DNA of 64,000 nucleotides from NCBI GenBank assembly GCA_035292685.1, contig DATDPP010000060.1, forward strand, positions 32,098-96,097, in the 5' to 3' direction. Positions 41,678 to 48,627 of the stretch are shown one piece after another. Source of the stretch: JALYNX01 sp035292685 (lineage in GTDB: Bacteria; Actinomycetota; Acidimicrobiia; Spongiisociales; ZC4RG35). A model generated the notes under the pieces. It was given only the letters and a program-made list of their open reading frames with translations, did not search any database and was not told the DNA's origin. Numbering within the stretch: position 1 is the first letter of the stretch; every line of letters begins with the position of its first letter. Both the position numbers and the translations under genes were made by a program.

Positions 41678-42148
41678 GTGTTCGAGCTCGTCTTCTATCA
41701 GCCGGAGATCCCCCCCAACACCGGGAACGCGATGCGACTAGCAGCGGTGACCGGGTGCCGGCTCCATCTCATCGAGCCGCTCGGGTTCAGCATGGAGGAC
41801 ACCAAGCTGAAACGGGCCGGCATGGATTATCGAGACCGGGCTTCGGTGAGCGTCCATCCGGATCTCGAATCGTGTTGGGAGATCTCCAAACCGTCCCGTG
41901 TGTTCGCCCTGACTGTTGATGGGGACCGGGTCTATACCGACGTCTCGTATGAACCTGGCGACGCCTTCCTGTTCGGTCCGGAATCGGTTGGCCTCCCCGA
42001 TGAGGTGAAGGGCCGGGCCTGGGTCACGGAACGGGTTCGGATCCCGATGGTTGCGGGCGTCCGCTCCCTCAACCTGGCCAACTCGGCCTCGGTGGTGGTC
42101 TACGAGGCCTGGAGACAGCTTGGCTTCACTGGCGCAGAGCGCCTCTGA
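41678..42148 (+). CDS. trmL: tRNA (cytidine(34)-2'-O)-methyltransferase
   Basis: A 156-aa SPOUT methyltransferase acting on the wobble base of tRNA-Leu. Signatures are LVFYQPEIPPNTGNAMRLAA, LIEPLGFSMEDTKLKRAGMDY, FLFGPESVGLP and the trefoil-knot end RIPMVAGVRSLNLANSASVVVYEAWRQLGF (by parts). GTG 41678 lies 3 bp after nucS. It is convergent with the M20 gene; between them lie heptad repeats and a long hairpin. Confidence 0.94.
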   Translation: MFELVFYQPEIPPNTGNAMRLAAVTGCRLHLIEPLGFSMEDTKLKRAGMDYRDRASVSVHPDLESCWEISKPSRVFALTVDGDRVYTDVSYEPGDAFLFGPESVGLPDEVKGRAWVTERVRIPMVAGVRSLNLANSASVVVYEAWRQLGFTGAERL

Positions 42149-42152
42149 AGCC

Positions 42153-42201
42153 CGCAATACGCAAAACGCTATACGTACTGCGCTGTGCGCACTGCGTACT
42201 G
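42153..42201. repeat. degenerate heptad repeat, locus C
   Basis: Seven consecutive 7-bp units all beginning CG, from CGCAATA at 42153 to CGTACTG ending at 42201. The left units read ACGCA on the plus strand and the right units read ACGCA on the minus strand, so two oppositely oriented blocks meet. They lie between the convergent trmL and M20 genes and abut the 24-bp hairpin. Confidence 0.8.
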
Positions 42202-42203
42202 CG

Positions 42204-42254
42204 GCTTTCAGGCTTCTTGGCTCAGGCCTCGCCTGAGCCAAGAAGCCTGAAAGC
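42204..42254. terminator. 24-bp perfect inverted repeat, bidirectional terminator candidate
   Basis: Positions 42204-42227 and 42231-42254 are exact reverse complements with a 3-nt loop (CTC). The right arm encodes the last codons of the M20 peptidase, and its TGA stop lies within the loop and left arm. No T-tract follows on either strand. The stem is long enough to stop transcription from both sides. Confidence 0.65.
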
Positions 42255-43565
42255 TATAGCCTCGGCGAGGACCGACTTCTCGAGAACCCCCAGGTCCAGG
42301 CTCTCGTTGGGGGCGTGGTAGGCACTTGTGGGGTCGGCACAACCGATCACCAGAATCGGTGAATTGGGGTAGAGCTCGGCAAATGTGGCGATAAAGGGGA
42401 TCGATCCTCCGGCCCCCATCGCCACCGGATCATTCCCGAACGCCTCGCGGTACCCGGCGCTCCACGCCTCCACCGCAAAGTTGTCGATGTCGATGACCGA
42501 GGCGTCTCCTGCCTCCTCATGAAGAAACTCCACCTTTGTGCCCCAGGGGGCGTTCTCGACAAGATGGGCTTTGAGTGCGGCGAGCGCGGCCATGGTGTCC
42601 TCGCCGGGGGCGATACGCATGCTCACTTTGGCCCGGCTTACCGGCACCAGCTGATTGATCGCCTCACTGACCGGCGGGGCGTCGAGGGCGAGCACCGAGA
42701 CCGAGGGGCGTGACCAGAGACGTGAGGCGATGGTGCCCGATCCGATCTGGTTGACACCTTCGACAACTCCGGTCTCGGTACGGATCCTTTCTTCGGAAAT
42801 GGTCGGGCCGCCGACCTCCTCACTGACCAGACCGGGTATGGCGACCGTTCCGTCGGCGTCATGGAGGGTTGACAGAAGCCGGGCCATCGCAGTCAAGGCG
42901 TCGGGGTAGACACCCCCGTATTCACCGGAGTGGACCGGGGCGTCCAGTGTCCTCAATTCGATGGTGGCGGACACGATTCCCCGCAACGATGTCAGAAATG
43001 CCGGTACGTCGACGGCCCACATGCTGCCGTCACCGATCACGATCACGTCCGGTTTCAGGAGATGGGAGTGCTTCTCGAGGATCTCCGCCAGGCTGTCGGA
43101 GCCGGCCTCCTCTTCGCCTTCGAAGAAGACCTGTACCCCGACCGGGAGTTGCTCCTGGAAGGCAGCAACAGCACCGAGATGCATGACCATGCCCGACTTG
43201 TCGTCCGCCGAGCCCCGACCGTAGATACGGCCATCCCTCTCCACTGGATGGAACGGGCCGGTCTTCCAGTCGGCGGCTGGTCCCGGTGGCTGGACGTCGT
43301 AGTGGGCATAGAGGAACACGGTCGGTGCGCCATCTGGCACAGGGAGCTCTCCGAACACCGCCGGGTTTCCCCCCTCGGCCTCGAGAAGCTGGCAGTTCTT
43401 GAAACCAGCGTCGCCGAGGATGGCGACGATCGTCTCCGCAGCGGCCCTGACCTCGTTCTGGTCGTATCCGGGAGCGCTGACCGAAGGGAGGCGCACCAGG
43501 TTGGCGAGGAGATCCTTGAGGCGTGGCATATCGGCGGCAATCACCGCCCGGAGGTCGTCGTGCAT
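42222..43565 (-). CDS. M20 family dipeptidase
   Basis: A 447-aa zinc dipeptidase of the M20 (DapE/ArgE/CPG2-like) family. Metal and catalytic regions are VFLYAHYDVQPPG, YGRGSADDKSGMVMHLGA, FFEGEEEAGSDS and the C-terminal SAYHAPNESLDLGVLEK. The lid domain lies about residues 190-330. The start is ATG 43565 (MHDDLRAVIAADM); an upstream in-frame start adds non-family residues. The C-terminus (FRLLGSGEA) is encoded by one arm of the 24-bp inverted repeat, so the tail may have been shaped by that element. Confidence 0.92.
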   Translation of the reverse strand: MHDDLRAVIAADMPRLKDLLANLVRLPSVSAPGYDQNEVRAAAETIVAILGDAGFKNCQLLEAEGGNPAVFGELPVPDGAPTVFLYAHYDVQPPGPAADWKTGPFHPVERDGRIYGRGSADDKSGMVMHLGAVAAFQEQLPVGVQVFFEGEEEAGSDSLAEILEKHSHLLKPDVIVIGDGSMWAVDVPAFLTSLRGIVSATIELRTLDAPVHSGEYGGVYPDALTAMARLLSTLHDADGTVAIPGLVSEEVGGPTISEERIRTETGVVEGVNQIGSGTIASRLWSRPSVSVLALDAPPVSEAINQLVPVSRAKVSMRIAPGEDTMAALAALKAHLVENAPWGTKVEFLHEEAGDASVIDIDNFAVEAWSAGYREAFGNDPVAMGAGGSIPFIATFAELYPNSPILVIGCADPTSAYHAPNESLDLGVLEKSVLAEAIAFRLLGSGEA

Positions 43566-43622
43566 GAGCTGAGGGTAACCACGGGTTGGGCACCAGATCA
43601 GGGGGTGGGCCAATATGGTCGG

Positions 43623-44324
43623 GTGATTTCCTTTCGGCTCCTCGGGATCCCGGTCGCCGTCCGGCCGGCGTTCCTGGTAGTGGCTGCCGTCCTCGGCCTA
43701 TCCGCGGCCAGTGTCCCGCTGATACTTGCTTGGATCGCGGTGGTATTCGTCTCGATCCTGCTTCACGAGATGGGACATGCGCTCACCGCTCGTGCTTTCG
43801 GCTCCGAGGTCCAGATCGAGTTGAACACCCTTGGGGGGTTGACCTCGTGGACCCTCCCTGAGGGCGACTTCGGGCCAGGGCGCCGGGCGATGGTGGCGGC
43901 AGCCGGATCAGGGGTGGGGGTCTTGTTCGGGGGCCTGGTCTGGCTCTTCGCCTCGTTGACCGGTCCCTACTTCGGGCTGGCCGGATTCGTGGTCCTCAAC
44001 CTCATCTACGTCAACGTGTTCTGGGGGCTTCTCAATTGGCTGCCGATCCGGATCCTGGACGGGGGTCATCTCTTTTCGTCACTTCTCGAGAAGGTTGCAC
44101 CCCGTCATGCCGAATCGATAGCCAACGTCGTCTTTTTCGGCACGGCCGTGGCCGGGTTGGCGGCTGCCCTGTACTTGCGGCTGATCTACGTGGGGCTTCT
44201 CGCGGCATGGTTGTTGTTCGGGGAGTTGACGAGGGGTCGGCCCCGACGACCACAGGTGCCGATCCCACCAATGAGCTTCGACAAGCCCCCGACGGACTCC
44301 GAGCCCGAAGAGGGCGACGGGTAG
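43623..44324 (+). CDS. M50 (site-2 protease) family membrane metalloprotease
   Basis: A 233-aa intramembrane-type zinc protease from GTG 43623 (VISFRLLGIPVAV). HEMGH at residues 48-52 is the zinc motif and NWLPIRILDGGHLF supplies the second LDGG motif. About six hydrophobic segments surround them. There is no PDZ or CBS domain. The C-terminal ~30 residues are Pro/Glu-rich. Such short S2Ps often cleave membrane-bound regulators, but no partner is visible beside it. Confidence 0.9.
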   Translation: MISFRLLGIPVAVRPAFLVVAAVLGLSAASVPLILAWIAVVFVSILLHEMGHALTARAFGSEVQIELNTLGGLTSWTLPEGDFGPGRRAMVAAAGSGVGVLFGGLVWLFASLTGPYFGLAGFVVLNLIYVNVFWGLLNWLPIRILDGGHLFSSLLEKVAPRHAESIANVVFFGTAVAGLAAALYLRLIYVGLLAAWLLFGELTRGRPRRPQVPIPPMSFDKPPTDSEPEEGDG

Positions 44325-44337
44325 CTTCAACCGGTCC

Positions 44338-45573
44338 ATGGACTTCTCTCATTCCACCCGGGTCCAGGAGCTGCAGATCCGACTGTCCGAGTTCATGGAC
44401 GAGCACGTATACCCATCCGAGGCGCTGTACCGGGAGGAGATGGCCTCGGCGGGTGATCCCCATCATCATCCCGAGGTGCTCGAAGACCTGAAGCGCGAGG
44501 CCCGTGGACGTGGCCTTTGGAACCTGTTCCTTCCCGATGCCGAATCTGGTGCGGGGCTGGCGAATCTCGATTACGCCCCCCTCGCCGAGATCACGGGGCG
44601 AAGCCCTCAGATCGCGCCGGAGGCGATCAACTGTTCGGCTCCCGATACCGGGAACATGGAGATCCTTCACCGGTTCGGGTCGCTGCAACAGAAGGAGATC
44701 TGGCTCCAGCCACTACTGAACGGCGAGACCCGGTCGTGCTTCTCGATGACCGAGCCTGATGTGGCCAGCTCGGATGCGACCAACATCAAGACCCGAATCG
44801 AGGTCGATGGGGATCATCTCGTGATCACCGGACGCAAATGGTTCAGCTCGGGTGCGGCGTCGCCCAGATGCAAGATGTCGATAGTGATGGGGGTGACCGA
44901 CCCTGCGGCCGAGTCGCATCGTCGCCAGTCGATGGTGATCGTCCCGCTCGACACCCCCGGCGTGCTCATCGAGCGTGAACCGACGGTGTTCGGCTATCAG
45001 GATCGGGGGGGTCATCCTCAGATCCTGTTCGACGGGGTGCGGGTCCCGGCCATGAACCTCCTTGGGGAGCAGGGAGGGGGTTTCGCCATCGCCCAAGCGC
45101 GTCTCGGGCCAGGCCGCATCCATCACTGCATGAGGGCGATTGGAGCCGCCGAGCGCTGTGTCGATCTCATGGTGCAACGATCCCAGACCCGGGTCGCCTT
45201 CGGTCGCCCGCTCGCGGAGCAGGGCGTGATCCAAGAATGGATCGCCGAGGCCCGGATTCGAATCGAGCAGGCCCGGTTGCTCGTGTTGAAGACCGCATGG
45301 ATGATCGACAACGTCGGGGCCAAGGCTGCTCGCACCGAGATCGCGGCCATCAAGGTGGTGGCGCCGGGCGTTCTCACCTATGTGGCCGATCGGGCGATTC
45401 AGCTGTTCGGCGCCGCCGGCTTCACCGAAGACTTCCCGATCGCCGCCCTTTACTCGATGGGTCGCTGGCTTCAGGTCGCCGACGGCCCCGACGAGGTGCA
45501 TCGCCGCTCGGTGGCCCGTGCCGAATTCCTGCGCTCCGGTCCGGGGGACAGCGGTCCGTTGGCGTCATGCTGA
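44338..45573 (+). CDS. acyl-CoA dehydrogenase
   Basis: A 411-aa FAD flavoenzyme for alpha-beta dehydrogenation of acyl-CoA. Signatures are SCFSMTEPDVASSDATNI (FAD/substrate site), RKWFSSGAASPRC, ILFDGVRVPAMNLLGEQGGGF, GPGRIHHCMRAIGAAERC, RVAFGRPL and the C-terminal QLFGAAGFTEDFPIAALY. The order matches the ACAD10/11-like or FadE group. It starts 13 bp after the M50 gene and ends before a T-tailed terminator. Chain-length preference is unknown. Confidence 0.92.
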   Translation: MDFSHSTRVQELQIRLSEFMDEHVYPSEALYREEMASAGDPHHHPEVLEDLKREARGRGLWNLFLPDAESGAGLANLDYAPLAEITGRSPQIAPEAINCSAPDTGNMEILHRFGSLQQKEIWLQPLLNGETRSCFSMTEPDVASSDATNIKTRIEVDGDHLVITGRKWFSSGAASPRCKMSIVMGVTDPAAESHRRQSMVIVPLDTPGVLIEREPTVFGYQDRGGHPQILFDGVRVPAMNLLGEQGGGFAIAQARLGPGRIHHCMRAIGAAERCVDLMVQRSQTRVAFGRPLAEQGVIQEWIAEARIRIEQARLLVLKTAWMIDNVGAKAARTEIAAIKVVAPGVLTYVADRAIQLFGAAGFTEDFPIAALYSMGRWLQVADGPDEVHRRSVARAEFLRSGPGDSGPLASC

Positions 45574-45586
45574 GGTCGGTCCCATT

Positions 45587-45613
45587 CGCCGGATCGAGTC
45601 CGGCGGCGCTTTT
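45587..45613 (+). terminator. Rho-independent terminator after acyl-CoA dehydrogenase gene
   Basis: CGCCGGA (45587-45593), loop TCGAG, TCCGGCG (45599-45605), then GCGC and TTTT (45610-45613). It is the only hairpin with a T-tract that I found in this window. Confidence 0.7.
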
Positions 45614-45677
45614 GGACCGGCCTGGATTACACCGTAAGCTCATATGGGCCGGGGCGATTCCCGATTCGTTTGCTATT

Positions 45678-45704
45678 GGGAACGAATGGGGTTGACGAAG
45701 CGTT
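45678..45704 (+). promoter_or_regulatory. candidate ECF-sigma promoter (GGGAAC-N17-CGTT) for whiB
   Basis: GGGAAC (45678-45683), exactly 17 bp, then CGTT (45701-45704), 15 bp before the whiB ATG. It is identical in elements and spacing to the site at 7295-7321. A TTGACG at 45692-45697 lies inside the spacer without a good matching -10. Confidence 0.45.
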
Positions 45705-45719
45705 TACACGATTCGACAG

Positions 45720-45998
45720 ATGATGGAACTACCTATGTTCGATGTGAAGTTCACTCCCTGGAGGGAGGGAGCCGCCTGTATCGACGTGGTCGATGAGGTG
45801 TCCTTCTTCCCCGACCCTGAGGATCTGGTCAGGATCGCCCGGGCCAAGGCGGTTTGTGCCGGCTGCCCGGTGGCGGACGAGTGTCTGGCCTGGTCCATCG
45901 AGACCAATCAAAGCGAAGGCATCTGGGGTGGGCACACGCCCAAGGAACGGCGCTTGGTGCGCCGGCGCTGGCAGGAGGAGATCGAGAAGGCCTCTTGA
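45720..45998 (+). CDS. whiB: WhiB family [4Fe-4S] transcriptional regulator
   Basis: A 92-aa actinobacterial regulator. Four Cys bind the iron-sulfur cluster: AACIDV near residue 20, then AKAVCAGCPVADECLAW. The GIWGG turn (EGIWGGHTPKERR) and the basic RRRW tail for DNA contact follow. Two ATGs in tandem (45720, 45723) are possible starts. WhiB proteins act with the sigma-A subunit to sense redox or NO and to control development or stress genes. It is monocistronic, with a terminator upstream and hairpin downstream. Confidence 0.95.
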   Translation: MMELPMFDVKFTPWREGAACIDVVDEVSFFPDPEDLVRIARAKAVCAGCPVADECLAWSIETNQSEGIWGGHTPKERRLVRRRWQEEIEKAS

Positions 45999-46012
45999 TA
46001 GTGGCCGACTTT

Positions 46013-46057
46013 GGCCTCGACCAGCTCTCAGCTGGAAACGGGCTGGCCGTCGAGGCC
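46013..46057. terminator. hairpin between whiB and the M14-family gene
   Basis: Perfect 9-bp inverted repeat GGCCTCGAC (46013-46021) / GTCGAGGCC (46049-46057), with extra CAGC/GCTG pairing inside. It follows whiB and faces the end of the convergent lysA operon 67 bp away. No T-tract. Nothing else is seen in this 125-bp gap. Confidence 0.45.
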
Positions 46058-46123
46058 CGTCGCCGTTTCGGCCAAACAGACGCCGGTCGGCCGCGGCTGC
46101 CGCCGCGTGCAACGGCCGCTAAC

Positions 46124-47131
46124 TCATCTTCGCCGCTCTGCCGGCTCGTCCCGGTCGGGCCCCTGCTCCGAGGCGATATGGACCAGGGCGTCGCCCGAGT
46201 TCACGAGTGGACGGAGAGTTCGAGCCACGACGAAGCCACTGGACAGGGCGGTGGCTGAAGTAGGCCGTGTCGAGAAGGCATCGGAGATGGTGGCGACGAC
46301 CCGGCCCTTCTCGACTTCGTCCCCGAGATCGACCAAGAGGTTGGCCAAGCCGCCACGACGGGCTCGCACCCAACGGGTGCGCCTCATCACCCGGGTTGGC
46401 CTCACCCGTGGAAGTCGGACCTCGAGCATCCGCAGCGACCTCAGGGTGCGCATCACGCCCACTACCCCTGTCTCGATGGCGTCATCGTCGAAACGGTGGG
46501 CCTGACCCGCTTCGTAGACGAGGACCGTTGCCCCCAGTTCGGTGGCTGCCTGGCGGAGCGACCCATCACGAAGCCGAGCGTGGATGATGAACGGCGCGCC
46601 AAACTCACGAGCCAATCGCAGGGTTTTGGGATTGTCCGTGTCGGCACGGATCTGCGGGATGTTGGTGCGGTGGTTGGAGGCGGTGTGCAGGTCGATTCCA
46701 ACCGAGCACTGGCTCACCACCTCTTGCATGAAGAGATGGGCGAGCCGGGATGCGGTGGATCCTCGGGGAGACCCGGGGAAAGCTCGGTTCAGGTCACGTC
46801 GATCGGGCAGATATCGCGACTCGATGATGAAACCGAGAGGGTTGACGATGGGGACCGCGATGACCGCTCCCTGGAGGGTCTTGGGGTCGAGGAGTCGCAA
46901 CACCTGTCGCACGATCTCCACCCCATTGAGCTCGTCACCGTGGATGGCACCCGACAGCCAGACGTGGGGGCCGGGCCTTCTCCCGTTTATCACCGCAACC
47001 GGCAGGGATTCCTGTGAGCCGGTAGGCACCTTGGCAAAAGGGAGCTCGATCCGGGCCCGCCTCCCCGGTGCCACGACGTGATTGCCGATGGTTATCGGAT
47101 CGTTGCGTATCTCAGGCCCGCGAGCGACCAC
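46124..47131 (-). CDS. succinylglutamate desuccinylase/aspartoacylase family (M14-like) protein
   Basis: A 335-aa zinc amidohydrolase. SGAIHGDELNGVEIVRQVL has the zinc His and Glu, the PDRRDLNRAFPG and GIDLHTASNHR segments give substrate Arg and the second zinc His, and VLVYEAGQ the catalytic Glu. Residues ~235-335 form an extra beta domain (VRARRGGLANLLVDLGDEVEKG by parts) like a biotinyl-lipoyl fold. GTG 47131 overlaps rimK by 20 bp. As last gene of the RimB-RimK operon it probably removes or trims the group RimK adds. Confidence 0.88.
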   Translation of the reverse strand: MVARGPEIRNDPITIGNHVVAPGRRARIELPFAKVPTGSQESLPVAVINGRRPGPHVWLSGAIHGDELNGVEIVRQVLRLLDPKTLQGAVIAVPIVNPLGFIIESRYLPDRRDLNRAFPGSPRGSTASRLAHLFMQEVVSQCSVGIDLHTASNHRTNIPQIRADTDNPKTLRLAREFGAPFIIHARLRDGSLRQAATELGATVLVYEAGQAHRFDDDAIETGVVGVMRTLRSLRMLEVRLPRVRPTRVMRRTRWVRARRGGLANLLVDLGDEVEKGRVVATISDAFSTRPTSATALSSGFVVARTLRPLVNSGDALVHIASEQGPDRDEPAERRR

Positions 47132-48014
47132 GTGCTGTTTCCAGTCCGGCGTTGTTCTCGATGAACTCGATTATCTCCCCCGCAACGTCCACGCCGCTGG
47201 CGGTTTCGATGCCCTCCAGACCGGGAGACGAGTTGACCTCGATGACGAGAGGCCCGTCAACGGATTGGATCAGATCTACGCCGGCCACGTTCAACTCCAT
47301 GGTCTTGGCGGCTCGGATTGCCATAGAACGCTCGATCGGGCTCAGCTTGATCGCCTCCGCAGTTCCTCCACGATGCAGGTTGCTTCGAAACTCCCCAGGC
47401 GGTGCCTGTCGTTTCATGGCGGCAACGACCCTGCCTCCGACCACGAAAGCCCTGACGTCGGCGCCGCCTGCTTCCTTGATGAACTCCTGGACCAGGATGT
47501 TGGCGTCGAGTTGACGGAAGGCTCCGATCACCGACTCGGCGGCCTTGGTGGTTTCGGCCAGCACCACACCGAGGCCCTGGGTGCCCTCGAGGAGCTTGAC
47601 CACCACTGGCGGGCCTCCCGCCACCTTGAGCAGCCCGCCGATGTCTTGAGTGGCGTGGGCGAACCCGGTTGTGGGGAGACCGACTCCGGCGCGCGACAAC
47701 AACTGAAGAGACCGCAGTTTGTCCCGGGATCGGCTGATCGCCTGCGACTCGTTGACCGAGTAGATGCCGGCCATCTCGAACTGGCGAACGACGGCTGCGC
47801 CGTAATAGGTGTAGGTGGCCCCGATCCTGGGAATCACAGCCTCGGGGCTCAGCGTCTCCCCCCGGTAGAGGACCTTGGGGCGGCGGGCCGTTATGTCCAT
47901 GTAGCAGCGGAGATAGTCGACGATGCTGACTTCATGGCCGCGCTCGACAGCGGCTTCACGAAGCCGGCTTGTCGAGTAGAGGCCTGTTCGTCGAGAGAGG
48001 ATCGCTATTTTCAC
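47112..48014 (-). CDS. rimK: RimK-type ATP-grasp alpha-L-glutamate ligase
   Basis: A 300-aa ATP-grasp ligase. It contains MKIAILSRRTGLYSTSRLREAA, PRIGATYTYYGAAVVRQFE, KLLEGTQGLGVVLAET (ATP-binding loop), LVQEFIKEAGGADVRAFVVGG and VIEVNSSPGLEGIE (Mg2+ site), all usual for RimK, which adds Glu residues to the C-terminus of ribosomal protein S6 in E. coli. Here it lies between RimB and an M14-like hydrolase rather than with rpsF. The true acceptor is unknown. ATG 48014 overlaps the rimB stop. Confidence 0.93.
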   Translation of the reverse strand: MKIAILSRRTGLYSTSRLREAAVERGHEVSIVDYLRCYMDITARRPKVLYRGETLSPEAVIPRIGATYTYYGAAVVRQFEMAGIYSVNESQAISRSRDKLRSLQLLSRAGVGLPTTGFAHATQDIGGLLKVAGGPPVVVKLLEGTQGLGVVLAETTKAAESVIGAFRQLDANILVQEFIKEAGGADVRAFVVGGRVVAAMKRQAPPGEFRSNLHRGGTAEAIKLSPIERSMAIRAAKTMELNVAGVDLIQSVDGPLVIEVNSSPGLEGIETASGVDVAGEIIEFIENNAGLETARGRSRA

Positions 48015-48460
48015 GCGGTTTCCTCGTTGCGTGTGGGGCGTGGTCCGAGGTAACTCCTGCCGGGGTCTACCACAAACCGGTTCCTGAGGGTGCGTCGACC
48101 GAGCAGCAACCTGAAGCCCATCTCATCACGCCTGGTCAGGTTGATCAGGGCCTGGACGGGCTGGCCGGCGATCACCAGTGTCGATTCGATCACCGGTCTC
48201 AACTCAGTGCGGCCACCGGGGTTTCGGACCGCCTTGTCCCTGACCACCGGAGCTTCGCATTCGATGGACGGGCGCTTCGATCGCTGTCTGGGGTGAATCT
48301 CAAAACGAACAAAGTGCAGACCGCCCTTTTCGAAGCGCTCGAGCCTGAAGGCATGCAACGAGGACGTCGCGGCACCGGTGTCCACCTTGGCCTTGATTTC
48401 GAAGACACCCAGTCCAGGAAGCTGAACCCATTCCCTCCAACCGATCACAGGGTGCTTCAC
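48011..48460 (-). CDS. retropepsin-like RimB/ATP-dependent zinc protease family protein
   Basis: A 149-aa protein from GTG 48460 (VKHPVIGWREWVQLPGLGV). The core is FEIKAKVDTGAATSSLHA, with the aspartyl-protease-like VDTGA motif, then VRDKAVRNPGGRTELRPVI and the end RLLLGRRTLRNRFVVDPGRSYL, characteristic of the RimB family. The database name 'ATP-dependent zinc protease' is historical; the fold suggests a retropepsin-type aspartic protease. Its GTG overlaps the stop of the 56-aa membrane protein gene, and it overlaps rimK at the other end. Confidence 0.88.
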   Translation of the reverse strand: MKHPVIGWREWVQLPGLGVFEIKAKVDTGAATSSLHAFRLERFEKGGLHFVRFEIHPRQRSKRPSIECEAPVVRDKAVRNPGGRTELRPVIESTLVIAGQPVQALINLTRRDEMGFRLLLGRRTLRNRFVVDPGRSYLGPRPTRNEETA

Positions 48461-48627
48461 AGCTCGCCCTTTGCGTTGTGGGGGCGCCGGGCCGCCAACC
48501 AGGTAGTGAAGGGCACAGCCGCCACCACGCCGATCGACCCGCACAGGCTCAACACCCCGACCGATACCACCTCGAAGTCAGACGGATCTTGCGACACGGT
48601 CAGATCGTAGGTAGGCGGAGTTCTCAC
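48457..48627 (-). CDS. 56-aa single-span membrane protein between lysA and rimB
   Basis: A short open frame read on the minus strand, starting VRTPPTYDLTVSQDPSDFEV and ending RRPHNAKGEL. The GTG start (48627-48625) lies in the lysA TGA as GTGA, and its own TGA lies in the rimB GTG as GTGA, so both junctions overlap by 4 bp. Residues ~20-46 (VVSVGVLSLCGSIGVVAAVPFTTWLA by parts) form one transmembrane helix, with a basic tail RRPHNAK inside. No family is recognised. The double 4-bp coupling makes chance occurrence unlikely. It may anchor or be a target of the RimB-RimK module. Confidence 0.75.
   Translation of the reverse strand: MRTPPTYDLTVSQDPSDFEVVSVGVLSLCGSIGVVAAVPFTTWLAARRPHNAKGEL

Noticed and set aside
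45999..46123. Small gene after whiB on the plus strand
   Set aside because: No frame has a plausible start and composition; the gap is better explained by a hairpin terminator.
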